39,563 nucleotides of DNA from assembly GCA_938028465.1 (NCBI GenBank), contig CALJAA010000188.1:1-39563 (forward strand), given 5' to 3'. This document shows, piece by piece, positions 18,064 through 26,570 of this stretch; positions within the stretch are counted from its first letter, which is position 1; every line of letters starts with the position of its first letter. A program made the position numbers and the translations under genes. Source of the DNA: an uncultured Granulosicoccaceae bacterium (GTDB lineage Bacteria; Pseudomonadota; Gammaproteobacteria; Granulosicoccales; Granulosicoccaceae). The notes beneath the pieces are model-generated. The model worked only from the letters and a program-made list of their open reading frames with translations. It was not told the DNA's origin and ran no database searches.

Positions 18064-19086
18064 CTACAAATAGTCTCTGACAAGACACTCAGCGATTTGC
18101 ACACTATTTAGTGCAGCTCCCTTACGAACATTATCGGATACAACCCAAAGGTTTAACCCTTTTTCCGTGCTGATGTCTTCGCGAATGCGGCCTACGAAAA
18201 CAGCATCATTATTCGCTGCATCGGTAACGGCCGTGGGGTAACCCCCATCCCTTCGCTCGTCAATTACGACGATTCCTGGTGCTTTCTCCAGCAATTCTCG
18301 GGCCTGATCGGCCGAAATAGCGTCTTTTGTCTCCAAATGGACCGCTTCAGAGTGACCATAGAAGACTGGAACTCTTACACATGTGGGATTCACCATAATT
18401 GAATCGTCTTCGAGGATTTTGCGAGTCTCCCAGACCATTTTCATCTCTTCGCGCGTGTAACCGTTCTCTTGAAAGGTATCGATATGTGGCAAACAGTTAA
18501 ATGCTATTTGTTTTGGATAAACATTTGCATCGATTTCTTGCCCGTTGAGCAATCGAGCGGTTTGGCCGCCTAATTCTTCTATTGCGTCTTTGCCCGTGCC
18601 AGAAACCGCCTGATAAGTGGCAACATTTAGACGCGTAATACCCACAGCGTCATAAATGGGCTTCAGTGCTACCAACATTTGGATAGTTGAGCAATTGGGG
18701 TTGGCTATGATATTCGTCGCTTTATATTGCTCAATAGCGTGAGCATTCACTTCTGGGATAATGAGCGGCTTGTCATCATCATTGCGAAACTGCGAGGTGT
18801 TATCCACGACGATACACCCCGCTGCAGCTGCTACCGGTGCATAAATTTTAGATACAGATGCTCCCGGGGAAAAAATGCCGATCTGTACTTTACTGAAATC
18901 AAATTCTGCCAAATCTTCGACGACAATCATTTTGTCGCCAAACGATACCCGGCTGCCGGCTGAGCGAGAGCTTGCCAACGCATAAATGTTGTTAATCGGA
19001 AACTTACGCTCCGCCAATATCTCCAACATGGTTTCACCAACTGCACCAGTGGCACCCACAACTGCTATATCGAATTTCTTGCTCAT
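18064..19086 (-). CDS. asd: Aspartate-semialdehyde dehydrogenase (Asd)
   Basis: 340 aa. It reduces aspartyl phosphate to aspartate semialdehyde with NADPH, a branch point for lysine, diaminopimelate, threonine and methionine. The N-terminal nucleotide-binding loop is GATGAVGETM (11-20). The catalytic cysteine is Cys132 in NPNCSTIQM, and TCVRVPVFYGHSEAV is the substrate region. Length is standard for the Asd form found beside leuB in Pseudomonas. It lies 58 bases after leuB and is followed by fimV. Confidence 0.96.
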   Translation of the reverse strand: MSKKFDIAVVGATGAVGETMLEILAERKFPINNIYALASSRSAGSRVSFGDKMIVVEDLAEFDFSKVQIGIFSPGASVSKIYAPVAAAAGCIVVDNTSQFRNDDDKPLIIPEVNAHAIEQYKATNIIANPNCSTIQMLVALKPIYDAVGITRLNVATYQAVSGTGKDAIEELGGQTARLLNGQEIDANVYPKQIAFNCLPHIDTFQENGYTREEMKMVWETRKILEDDSIMVNPTCVRVPVFYGHSEAVHLETKDAISADQARELLEKAPGIVVIDERRDGGYPTAVTDAANNDAVFVGRIREDISTEKGLNLWVVSDNVRKGAALNSVQIAECLVRDYL

Positions 19087-19144
19087 ATCACTATCTACTC
19101 AATGTCTTTTGTTCTTAATAATATTTATTTATGACGTGCTGGAG

Positions 19145-20230
19145 TCACGCCGTGCCTAAAGCAGCAATCACGGCATCACCCATCTCGCTTGTGCCTACCA
19201 CTTTTTCACCCGCTTCACCACTTGCGATATCACGGCAACGAATGCCAGCACTAATCACTGAACTAACCGCCTTATCAATTGCATCCGCTGCCGCAGGCTC
19301 ACTAAGTGTGTAACGCAACATCATGGATAGAGACAAAATCGTAGCCAATGGGTTAGCCACACCTTGGCCCGCAATATCAGGTGCCGACCCATGAACCGGC
19401 TCATATAAACCCTTACCATTTTTATCTAAAGATGCAGAAGGCAACATGCCAATAGAGCCGGTGAGCATAGCTGCAGCATCCGATAATATATCGCCAAATA
19501 AGTTACTGGTAACGATCACATCAAATTGCTTTGGTTCACGTACCAATTGCATCGCTGCATTATCGACATACATATGGCTTAGCTCAACATCGGGGTAATC
19601 CTTAGAAACTTCGATAACCACGGCGCGCCACAGCTCGGACACCTCAAGCACGTTGGCCTTATCAACTGAACACAAACGCTTGTCACGTGAACGCGCAATT
19701 TCAAAACCGCTTCTAGCAATACGTTCGATTTCATCTTCGTTGTACACCATGGTATTAAATGACATACGTTTTCCATCGACTGTTTCTTCACCACGAGGCT
19801 GACCAAAGTAAATACCACCAGTGAGTTCACGCAGGATCATCATGTCGAGGCCTGCCACTAATTCACTTTTCAGTGAAGAAGCCGAGGCAAGCTCTGGGAA
19901 AAGTATTGCCGGGCGCAGGTTTGAAAACAGATCAAGCTCAGAGCGCAACCGCAACAAGCCGCGCTCAGGCCGCAATTCACGCGGCGCACTATCGTATTGC
20001 GGGCCACCAATGGACCCCATTAGAATTGCATCGGCTTCTCTACAAGCTGCCAAGGTTGCTTCAGTGAGCGGCTCACCTTCAGCATCGTATGACGCACCAC
20101 CAAAGGCATGGATATCAACGTTGATACCTAACTTATGTGATTCGTTCACAACATCAAGCACACGACCCGCTTCTTCCATTATTTCAGGGCCAATACCGTC
20201 GCCAGGTAACACTACAATTTTTTTAGTCAT
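19145..20230 (-). CDS. leuB: 3-isopropylmalate dehydrogenase (LeuB)
   Basis: 361 aa. It oxidatively decarboxylates 3-isopropylmalate with NAD to 2-ketoisocaproate in leucine synthesis. Family motifs are [12 protein letters not shown] at the N-terminus, [60 protein letters not shown] and [18 protein letters not shown] (NAD site). Intact and of usual length. It is separated from leuD by a glutathione-transferase-like gene; the rest of the leucine pathway in the window is leuC and leuD. leuA was not seen. Confidence 0.97.
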   Translation of the reverse strand: MTKKIVVLPGDGIGPEIMEEAGRVLDVVNESHKLGINVDIHAFGGASYDAEGEPLTEATLAACREADAILMGSIGGPQYDSAPRELRPERGLLRLRSELDLFSNLRPAILFPELASASSLKSELVAGLDMMILRELTGGIYFGQPRGEETVDGKRMSFNTMVYNEDEIERIARSGFEIARSRDKRLCSVDKANVLEVSELWRAVVIEVSKDYPDVELSHMYVDNAAMQLVREPKQFDVIVTSNLFGDILSDAAAMLTGSIGMLPSASLDKNGKGLYEPVHGSAPDIAGQGVANPLATILSLSMMLRYTLSEPAAADAIDKAVSSVISAGIRCRDIASGEAGEKVVGTSEMGDAVIAALGTA

Positions 20231-20313
20231 GGGAGCACCAATACTGGCTCAGGCCAGTAATCAATTATTAAAAAACGAATTTAAAAGGATATAAAAGTTA
20301 TTCTATAAATAAA

Positions 20314-20952
20314 TCAGATTTCAGCCGCGTCTATTACTTCAGCTTCATGTTGGGCATCTTCGTACCATCGCTGCATTGGTTTATCAGCCAACACATCATC
20401 AGCATAGCGTTGAGCTATTGCCGGCAATGTGATGTCATAAGTTTTAAATCGCGATGCAACTGGTGCAAACATCGCATCAGCCACACTGTATTTACCAAAC
20501 AACCAAGGGCCACCACTAACGCTTAAGGCATTATCCCAAAGCTGGATGATCCGATTGATATCCATCTTGGTTGCGTTATCAGGCTCAAACCCTTCAACCA
20601 CACGTCGGCAGTTCATCGGCATCTTTGACCTTAAGTCATCAAAGCCACTGTGCATTTCGGAACTCATGGCCCGAGCACGTGCGCGTTGCTGTGCATCCTC
20701 TGGCCATAGTTTTTTAGCAGGATGCTTATCCGCGATGTACTCGCAAATAGCGAACGAATCCCACAACACTAAGCGATCGTCATACAACACGGGTACTTTA
20801 CCTGCCGGGCATAAGTCTTCAATCATCTGCTCACCTTGTGAGGTAAACAGTGGGATACGCACTTCATCAAAGCGAATATGGCCATGACGCAGCAGTATCC
20901 ATGGCCGCAGCGACCATGAAGAATAGTTTTTATTGCCAATAACCAAACGCAT
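20314..20952 (-). CDS. Glutathione S-transferase family protein
   Basis: 212 aa with the two GST domains. The thioredoxin-like N-terminus has NYSSWSLRPWILL (residues 9-21, probable catalytic Ser11 or Ser12), PAGKVPVLYDD with the cis-Pro, and LWDSFAICEYIADKHP. The helical C-terminal domain includes WLFGKYSVADAMFAPVASR. Such bacterial GSTs conjugate or reduce substrates with glutathione, but the substrate here is unknown. It sits inside the leucine gene run, 42 bases after leuD and 83 bases before leuB, so it is probably co-transcribed. No link to leucine synthesis is evident. Confidence 0.88.
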   Translation of the reverse strand: MRLVIGNKNYSSWSLRPWILLRHGHIRFDEVRIPLFTSQGEQMIEDLCPAGKVPVLYDDRLVLWDSFAICEYIADKHPAKKLWPEDAQQRARARAMSSEMHSGFDDLRSKMPMNCRRVVEGFEPDNATKMDINRIIQLWDNALSVSGGPWLFGKYSVADAMFAPVASRFKTYDITLPAIAQRYADDVLADKPMQRWYEDAQHEAEVIDAAEI

Positions 20953-20971
20953 CTAAAAATCGCACCCCATT

Positions 20972-21012
20972 AGTGACGCCGTTAAATCACATCGCTAAGT
21001 GACGCCGTTAAA
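20972..21012. repeat. 15-base direct repeat across the leuD stop codon
   Basis: AGTGACGCCGTTAAA occurs exactly at 20972-20986 and 20998-21012, a period of 26 bases. The right copy encodes the last five residues of LeuD (FNGVT on the minus strand). The left copy lies in the gap before the glutathione transferase gene. It looks like a small tandem duplication of the leuD 3' end, with the 11 intervening bases including the stop. Confidence 0.85.
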
Positions 21013-21642
21013 CAACCAAGGCGCGGCTTCTTTACGCTTGATTTCGTACTGCTTTATTGCATCTGCGTTTTGTAAGGTTAGGCCTATATCATCCAAGCCA
21101 TTGAGTAAGCAATGCTTGCGAAACTGATCCACCTCAAACGAATAGGTTTCACCATCGGGCGCAATAACTTGCTGCTGCTCTAAATCAACTTTAAGTTGGT
21201 AGCCTTCATTTGCTTCACAATCTGCGGCTAACTTTTCGATAATGGATTTATCCAGCACAAGTGGTAACAAACCACTCTTGAAAGAATTATTATTAAAAAT
21301 ATCAGCAAACGAAGGTGCGATAACACAACGAAACCCAAAGCCATCCAATGCCCAAACCGCATGCTCTCGCGATGAGCCACAACCAAAGTTTTCGCCTGCT
21401 AACAAAATACTAGCTTGTTGATAACGAGGTTGATTTAGCACAAAATCAGGATTCGGTTGGCGTGTCGAACTATCCTGGCCAGGAAAACCTGCATCAAGGT
21501 AACGCCACGCATCAAATAAGTTAACGCCAAAGCCGGTGCGTTTGATAGATTTTAAAAACTGCTTGGGAATAATCGCATCGGTATCAACATTCGAGCGTAG
21601 TAGCGGTGCAACAACACCTTCTAAAATGGTAAACGATTGCAT
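20995..21642 (-). CDS. leuD: 3-isopropylmalate dehydratase small subunit (LeuD)
   Basis: 215 aa aconitase-family swivel subunit. With LeuC it interconverts 2- and 3-isopropylmalate. Recognisable stretches are [41 protein letters not shown] (the flexible GCGSSREH loop), [18 protein letters not shown] and [11 protein letters not shown]. Length matches the family. Its ATG shares one base with the leuC stop (TAATG), so the two subunits should be translated in a coupled manner. A short direct repeat spans its stop codon. Confidence 0.97.
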   Translation of the reverse strand: MQSFTILEGVVAPLLRSNVDTDAIIPKQFLKSIKRTGFGVNLFDAWRYLDAGFPGQDSSTRQPNPDFVLNQPRYQQASILLAGENFGCGSSREHAVWALDGFGFRCVIAPSFADIFNNNSFKSGLLPLVLDKSIIEKLAADCEANEGYQLKVDLEQQQVIAPDGETYSFEVDQFRKHCLLNGLDDIGLTLQNADAIKQYEIKRKEAAPWLFNGVT

Positions 21643-23045
21643 TAGAAGCTCCTCACATCAACAAAGTGGCCAGCAATAGCAGCTGCGGCGGCCATCGCAG
21701 GGCTAACCAAATGCGTTCTTCCGCCCTGGCCTTGCCTGCCTTCAAAATTACGATTAGAGGTTGATGCGCAACGCTCACCTGATTCTAGTTTGTCAGCATT
21801 CATGGCTAAACACATCGAACAACCTGGCTCCCGCCATTCAAATCCAGCGTTTGAAAAAATGCTATCCAAGCCTTCCTCTTCTGCCTGCTTTTTAACTAAG
21901 CCCGAGCCCGGCACCACCAAGGCTAATTTAACATTGCCAGCCACTTTGCGATCTTTAATAACGGCCGCCGCTGCACGTAAGTCTTCTATACGTGAATTAG
22001 TGCAAGAACCGATAAACACCTTGTCGATTTTGATATCCGAAATAGCCGTACCTGCGGATAAATCCATATACTGCAAAGCGCGGCGCATGCCTTCGGCTTT
22101 TGTCTCGTTAGTTTCACTGCTTGGATCAGGTACAACACCCGAAATACCTGCCACCATTTCAGGTGACGTACCCCAAGAGACTTGCGGCATGATGTCAGCT
22201 GCATTGATACGCACAATCTTGTCGAACTTCGCACCCTCATCACTGACCAAGTCACGCCACGCAGCTTCAGCTGCGTCCCATTGTTCGTTTGATGGTGAAA
22301 ATGGGCGAGCTTTTACATAATCAATCGTCGTTTGATCAACGGCGATCATGCCAGCACGAGCACCGGCTTCGATAGCCATATTACAAACCGTCATGCGCCC
22401 TTCCATTGATAAGGCTCGGATTGCATCGCCACCAAATTCGATCGCACTACCGTTGCCGCCAGCTGTACCGATTTCTCCAATAATGGCCAGCACGATGTCT
22501 TTGGCCGTAACACCGGGACCGACTTCGCCATCAACACTAACCAACATGTTGCGTGATTTTTTTTGTAGTAAGCATTGAGTAGCCATCACATGTTCAACTT
22601 CGGATGTGCCAATACCAAATGCTAGCGCGCCAAAAGCGCCGTGAGTTGAGGTGTGCGAGTCGCCACAAACGACCGTCATGCCAGGCAAGGTTGCACCTTG
22701 TTCTGGGCCAATAACATGCACGATGCCCTGGCGATGATCATTCATCTTAAATTCGACAATACCGTGGGCATCGCAGTTGGCATCTAAGGTATCCACTTGC
22801 AACTTCGAAACTGGATCTTCAATACCAGCTTCGCGAGAGGTGGTAGGTACGTTGTGATCAGCAACGGCCAACATGGAGTCAATCCGCCACGGCTTGCGGC
22901 CGGATATCTGCAGGCCTTCAAACGCTTGGGGCGATGTCACCTCATGCACTAAGTGCCGATCGATATACAGCAGCACGGTGCCATCATCTTGTTGATGCAC
23001 CTGATGCGCATCCCAAACCTTGTCGTATAGCGTCTTTGCGGACAT
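21642..23045 (-). CDS. leuC: 3-isopropylmalate dehydratase large subunit (LeuC)
   Basis: 467 aa aconitase-family enzyme that binds a 4Fe-4S cluster. The cluster ligands are visible as Cys348 (IGSCTNSR) and Cys409/Cys412 (PGCSMC). Active-site stretches include [13 protein letters not shown] and [20 protein letters not shown]. Together with LeuD it isomerises isopropylmalate in leucine synthesis. The start has a good ribosome binding site (AAAGGTGA). It is the first gene of the leuC-leuD-GST-leuB run and is divergent from a LysR regulator, a common arrangement in gammaproteobacteria. Confidence 0.97.
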   Translation of the reverse strand: MSAKTLYDKVWDAHQVHQQDDGTVLLYIDRHLVHEVTSPQAFEGLQISGRKPWRIDSMLAVADHNVPTTSREAGIEDPVSKLQVDTLDANCDAHGIVEFKMNDHRQGIVHVIGPEQGATLPGMTVVCGDSHTSTHGAFGALAFGIGTSEVEHVMATQCLLQKKSRNMLVSVDGEVGPGVTAKDIVLAIIGEIGTAGGNGSAIEFGGDAIRALSMEGRMTVCNMAIEAGARAGMIAVDQTTIDYVKARPFSPSNEQWDAAEAAWRDLVSDEGAKFDKIVRINAADIMPQVSWGTSPEMVAGISGVVPDPSSETNETKAEGMRRALQYMDLSAGTAISDIKIDKVFIGSCTNSRIEDLRAAAAVIKDRKVAGNVKLALVVPGSGLVKKQAEEEGLDSIFSNAGFEWREPGCSMCLAMNADKLESGERCASTSNRNFEGRQGQGGRTHLVSPAMAAAAAIAGHFVDVRSF

Positions 23046-23118
23046 AAATTCACCTTTAATAAATCTCTACTCATTACTGATAGTACGGTTATTACACAAA
23101 TAACTCAAATTCATATTA

Positions 23119-23146
23119 ATTATATTGTATATTCCAACTAGGAATA
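23119..23146. promoter_or_regulatory. Candidate LysR operator and leuC promoter in the leuC/LysR gap
   Basis: TATTCC-AACTA-GGAATA at 23130-23146 is an exact inverted repeat that contains the T-N11-A pattern typical of LysR-family sites. Next to it, on the minus strand, is a perfect TATAAT (23124-23119) for leuC, without a good -35. That would fit a promoter needing an activator. The same box lies 18 bases before the LysR start codon, so autoregulation is possible. Binding is inferred. Confidence 0.5.
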
Positions 23147-23163
23147 GATGGAGAGCCAACCCC

Positions 23164-24027
23164 ATGGATTTTGCTGCATTGCAGGCCTTTGTGGCCGTTG
23201 CCGAAACAGGCTCATTTTCACTGGCAGCCGAACGGCTGTTCATTACTCAGCCCGCCACCAGTAAACGCATAGCAGCACTGGAGGCTGAGCTTAACGTTGC
23301 GCTGTTTGATCGTTTTGCACGGCAAGTTCATCTTACTGAAGCTGGCAACACCCTACTGCACAGCGCACGTAGGATTTTGTCAGATCTGGCCACCAGCCGT
23401 GAAGAGATAAAGTCACTCGGTCATAAAGTCGCTGGCAAGTTGCGTCTGGGCACCAGCCACCATATCGGCATCCACCGATTACCGCCGGTGCTAAAAGCCT
23501 TCACACAACAACATAAACAAGTTGAGCTCGATTTAAAATTTATGGATTCAGAACTCGCTTGCGAAGAGGTAGCCAGTGGTGCACTCGAATTAGCAGTAGT
23601 AACACTGCCCACGACACCTGATGCAAAGCTGCATACGCAATTAATCTGGCCAGACCCGCTGGCCATTGTTTGTTCCAACGAGCATGCACTTGCAGGCAAA
23701 TCAGTTGGCACCGACTCACTAGCAAAGCATGCAGCAGTATTGCCAGCACCTGGCACGATTACAAGAGATGTCTTGTTTAAAGCTCTATCAAATTCGCAAG
23801 TAACCGTTGACACAGCACTTGAAACCAATTATTTAGAAACGATAAAGATGATGGTGTCGGTGGGGTTAGGCTGGAGTGCACTACCTACCAGCATGGTGGA
23901 TAGCACCATTAAAACCATCAACGTAAAAGGCTTAACGATTGAACGACAGTTAGGATACGTGCGTTTAAAGACTCGCACCCTAAGCCGCGCAGCAAATGCG
24001 TTTTTGGATGTGCTGCCGAAGGCGTAG
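23164..24027 (+). CDS. LysR-family transcriptional regulator, divergent from leuC
   Basis: 287 aa from ATG 23164, which has GGAGAG at a suitable distance; an upstream start at 23125 would add 13 residues before the conserved MDFAALQAFVAVAETGSFS. The N-terminal winged helix (about 1-65) has SLAAERLFITQPATSKRIAA and ends LFDRFARQVHLTEAG. The effector-binding domain covers about 90-287 (LRLGTSHHIGIHRLPPVL). It probably controls leuCD-leuB and itself, judged from its divergent position and the T-N11-A box between them. The effector is unknown; an isopropylmalate-type ligand would be a reasonable guess. Confidence 0.92.
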   Translation: MDFAALQAFVAVAETGSFSLAAERLFITQPATSKRIAALEAELNVALFDRFARQVHLTEAGNTLLHSARRILSDLATSREEIKSLGHKVAGKLRLGTSHHIGIHRLPPVLKAFTQQHKQVELDLKFMDSELACEEVASGALELAVVTLPTTPDAKLHTQLIWPDPLAIVCSNEHALAGKSVGTDSLAKHAAVLPAPGTITRDVLFKALSNSQVTVDTALETNYLETIKMMVSVGLGWSALPTSMVDSTIKTINVKGLTIERQLGYVRLKTRTLSRAANAFLDVLPKA

Positions 24028-24190
24028 ATTCGTGGGCAGTTGCGCCGAAAAGCCCATCGCTACAGGCTTCTGCGCATCGGGAAAACCAATTTCTCATCCA
24101 GTACGTATAGACAATACAGGGAGACTTCAGAGTTTGCTGTTACTATCTGTACTCTCGCAAGAGAAGCAAATTACAACGGAATTCGATTGA

Positions 24191-24301
24191 TATGAACACA
24201 TTCATTTAATTATAGTTGGGAATGATGACACTCGTTTAACCGGTACACCCGCAAATGTCAGCGCAACCGATTTAGCCAATCTTCCTGACTGCACGCTCTA
24301 A
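24191..24301 (+). pseudogene. Possible 3' remnant of a lost gene
   Basis: A 36-codon open stretch ends in TAA at 24299-24301 and lacks a start codon. Its translation reads like normal protein (HLIIVGNDDTRL, then TPANVSATDLANLPDC), unlike most chance frames. It follows an in-frame stop at 24188-24190. It may be the tail of a deleted gene. No family was recognised and coincidence is quite possible. Confidence 0.2.
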
Positions 24302-24311
24302 CTATTGCGAT

Positions 24312-24343
24312 CAATCAAGCCTTTGGTAAAAGAGGCTTGATTG
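24312..24343. terminator. Long hairpin downstream of the peroxiredoxin-like gene
   Basis: CAATCAAGCCT and AGGCTTGATTG are exact 11-base arms around a 10-base loop. The hairpin lies 35 bases past the stop of the minus-strand peroxiredoxin-like gene, and also downstream of the LysR gene on the plus strand. Neither side has a T-tract, so it may be an atypical terminator or an RNA 3' end stabiliser. Confidence 0.45.
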
Positions 24344-24377
24344 GCCTCACATAGGGCGCACTTAGGGCCTCCATTCC

Positions 24378-24899
24378 TTATCCAACCATTCCGCGTGCAG
24401 GCTTTCCATGCTCAATGGTAAATTCCATTCCGTCTAGTAACTCTTCCAAATCAGGGCGCGCAGACGGGCCGTTAGAGATAGCAGCAATCTGCACGGTATT
24501 ATCTGGACGAATACAAAACACACCAGGCTCAGCGAAGCGTCTATCGGTTTCATCCGGGCTTAGCGGATCACTAACGTACAAGCCGAGCTTATGCATATCT
24601 GACTCACTCAAGCCACATGCCATATCAAAACTCCAACCAAACTCGTCCACATCACTTTTGGCTTTTTCAATCGGGTCAGCAGACACGGCGAGAATATCAA
24701 ACCCGGCAGCTCGCCATTGGCTTTGCATGCTTTCCAGTTTATTCAAATATTTTTTACAACGACCACAGTGTTTGCCACGGTAAACAACTAATAAAAACCA
24801 TTGTCCATTAGAGCCTTCAAATGTCATTGAAGACCCATCAAGGCGTGTTGCAGTAAAACTAGGCAGCACTGTACCTGCAGCAGGTTTAGGAGTTGTCAT
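24378..24899 (-). CDS. Peroxiredoxin-like thioredoxin-fold protein (AhpC/TSA superfamily)
   Basis: 173 aa. A thioredoxin-fold start (AGTVLPSFTATRLDGSSMTF) leads to FLLVVYRGKHCGRCKKYLNK with Cys45 and Cys48 as a C-x-x-C pair, then DILAVSADPIEKA and GLYVSDPLSPDETD. Classical peroxiredoxins carry T-x-x-C with a single peroxidatic cysteine; here the Thr is absent and a C-x-x-C replaces it. A thiol-redox or atypical peroxiredoxin role is therefore likelier than bulk peroxide removal. No signal peptide, so cytosolic. It begins 29 bases after kdgK and is probably the last gene of the TRAP-gntR-kdgK transcript. Its link to sugar-acid use is unknown. Confidence 0.8.
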   Translation of the reverse strand: MTTPKPAAGTVLPSFTATRLDGSSMTFEGSNGQWFLLVVYRGKHCGRCKKYLNKLESMQSQWRAAGFDILAVSADPIEKAKSDVDEFGWSFDMACGLSESDMHKLGLYVSDPLSPDETDRRFAEPGVFCIRPDNTVQIAAISNGPSARPDLEELLDGMEFTIEHGKPARGMVG

Positions 24900-24928
24900 A
24901 AATTAAAATCCAAAAAGTAATGAGGTAA

Positions 24929-25873
24929 TTAATTCCATACAGATAGCGGGATAATTGCACCGCGATGCCCAATAACACGCACCGAACAGGCATGGCCCGC
25001 TTGCAATGCAGCTTGCTCATCAGCATCGCCGAGTACGGCGCTTAAATAACCAGCGTTAAAACTATCCCCTGCAGCTGTTGTATCAACAACCTGAATGGGT
25101 GAACCTTGAATCGAATCCATCTCACGCTGCGTTGAATTTAACTCAACGTTAAGCGACAAGGGACCACGCTCGCCGCGCTTAAGCGCACCACGACTAACAC
25201 CATATTCCATTAATCGTTTTACCACCGCCACTTCATCAGCATCATCAAACAGCATTTGTTCATCGTCAATTGAAGGCAGAGCGATATCGGTTATTTTCCA
25301 TGCAGCAGCCACGATGCGTTGCGCCTCTGCTTTCGACTCCCACAAAATCGATCGGTAATTTGAATCAAACGCCACAGTCAGGTTGGCCTCTCTACGCAAC
25401 CTATCCAACTCATTTAAAAAAGCAGTTCGAACGTTAGGCGGTAGGATTGCCAGTGAGATAGCGGAGAGATAAACCATATCAGCGCCAGACAACGCGCTAA
25501 AGTCTAACTCAGAACCTAGCTGAAAGAGCGTGCGGGCTGCAGACCGATCACGCCAGTAATTAAACGTCCGTTCTCCTGATGCATCAGTCGTTATTGAGTA
25601 GAGGCCAATCAAACGATCTTTAGAGCGTGTGATGTTTGCTGTATTAATTGATTCAGCATCGAAACGGTTTAACAATCGATCCGATAAGGTATCGTTACCA
25701 ACAACCGTTACGTACGATAGATCAACATTCTCACCCTGTAATCGCTTTAGATAAACAGCGGTATTCATGGTATCGCCAGCAAACCCAATGGCTGGTGGCG
25801 CGCTTTCATCGCCAAGCACGAGCTCCGCCATTGCCTCCCCAACACAGAACACGCGATAGGGAATGTTAGTCAT
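24929..25873 (-). CDS. kdgK: 2-keto-3-deoxygluconate kinase (KdgK, PfkB family)
   Basis: 314 aa from ATG 25873; an in-frame upstream start at 25909 would add 12 residues ahead of the conserved RVFCVGEAMAELVLG. KdgK phosphorylates 2-keto-3-deoxygluconate to KDPG, which Entner-Doudoroff aldolase splits. The substrate-binding GFAGDTMNTAVYLKRL and NYWRDRSAAR motifs are typical of KdgK rather than of ribokinase or fructokinase. The PfkB signature DTTAAGDSFNAGYL holds the catalytic base Asp270. It overlaps the end of the GntR gene by eight bases, which indicates one transcript with the TRAP genes. No enzyme that makes KDG is in the window. Confidence 0.9.
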   Translation of the reverse strand: MTNIPYRVFCVGEAMAELVLGDESAPPAIGFAGDTMNTAVYLKRLQGENVDLSYVTVVGNDTLSDRLLNRFDAESINTANITRSKDRLIGLYSITTDASGERTFNYWRDRSAARTLFQLGSELDFSALSGADMVYLSAISLAILPPNVRTAFLNELDRLRREANLTVAFDSNYRSILWESKAEAQRIVAAAWKITDIALPSIDDEQMLFDDADEVAVVKRLMEYGVSRGALKRGERGPLSLNVELNSTQREMDSIQGSPIQVVDTTAAGDSFNAGYLSAVLGDADEQAALQAGHACSVRVIGHRGAIIPLSVWN

Positions 25874-26555
25874 CGAAATAATTACTATGATGGGTTTGAA
25901 TATACTCAATCGTACTATCGAGCCGGCTCAAGTGATCTCGAATAGCGGCGACCAATTTTTTTTCGTTCTGGGCTACTAAGTGTTTTGCTAACGCCACGTG
26001 ATCTTTGTAAACCTGAATCGCATCACTGTCGTGCGCTAACGATAACAGACATAAACGACTTACCTTTGCTTTGCAGTCTTTTATCACGTCCACTGCAAAC
26101 TCACACTTAGCCATGACACAGATACTTTCGTGAAATGCTAGATCAAGTGCATGAAACCCCGCTATATCGTTTTTATCTAAACACGCCGCCTGTTGCTTAA
26201 GTTGCAAATGGATGTCATCAAACAACCGCGTGCCCGACATTTGACAAGCCCGATGCGCTACTTCAATTTCTACCGCCGCGCGGACAAATCGCGATTGCCG
26301 AATAGCTGATTTGGAGATACGCCGTACTATCGTGGCCTTCTGAGGGCGAATCTGTAACAGCGAAAGATTGTTAAGACGAATAAAAGCTTCGCGCACCGGT
26401 TGACGCGATACTTCATACTGTTTCGCAATATCCGCCTCGGACATTTTGGTACCGGGTAACAAGCGCATCTTGTCGATGTCATAGCGTATCTTGTCGAAAA
26501 GATCGTCGGCTGTTGTTCGTCGTTCTGTTTGCAAGCTATCCGGTGTCAATGTCAT
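25866..26555 (-). CDS. GntR-family regulator with FCD ligand-binding domain
   Basis: 229 aa. The N-terminal winged helix (about 12-75) has DDLFDKIRYDIDKMRLLPGT, KMSEADIAKQYEVSRQPVRE and LLQIRPQKATIVRRI, a strong GntR/FadR subfamily match. The all-helical FCD domain (about 85-220) shows the spaced Asp and His residues that usually bind a metal and a carboxylate ligand (DLAFHESI, KDHVALAKHL, IRDHLSRL). It most likely represses the sugar-acid genes and is released by a pathway intermediate. It lies between dctM (15-base gap) and kdgK (8-base overlap). A candidate operator is noted before dctP. Confidence 0.92.
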   Translation of the reverse strand: MTLTPDSLQTERRTTADDLFDKIRYDIDKMRLLPGTKMSEADIAKQYEVSRQPVREAFIRLNNLSLLQIRPQKATIVRRISKSAIRQSRFVRAAVEIEVAHRACQMSGTRLFDDIHLQLKQQAACLDKNDIAGFHALDLAFHESICVMAKCEFAVDVIKDCKAKVSRLCLLSLAHDSDAIQVYKDHVALAKHLVAQNEKKLVAAIRDHLSRLDSTIEYIQTHHSNYFDD

Positions 26556-26570
26556 ATTTCGTCAACCATG

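Larger units (their letters stand above)
24028..24377. other. 350-base gap between the LysR and peroxiredoxin-like genes
   Basis: The two flanking genes converge on this gap. It contains a 36-codon open stretch on the plus strand (24191-24301) without a start codon, and a long perfect hairpin at 24312-24343, both listed separately. Nothing recognisable was seen in 24028-24190; a chance frame overlapping the LysR end runs to 24190 and has no family features. Confidence 0.6.

Noticed and set aside
19821-20294. 157-aa open frame opposite leuB
   Set aside because: Antisense shadow with a Ser/Arg-rich composition.
21790-22320. 176-aa open frame opposite leuC
   Set aside because: Pure antisense of a conserved enzyme; no protein-like features.
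23050-23120. Possible leucine leader peptide before leuC
   Set aside because: A 15-codon minus-strand frame starting MNLSYL has only two Leu codons, no ribosome binding site and no attenuator hairpin with a T-tract.
24028-24190. 64-aa frame starting inside the LysR gene
   Set aside because: Overlaps the LysR coding end in another frame and shows no family or compositional support.
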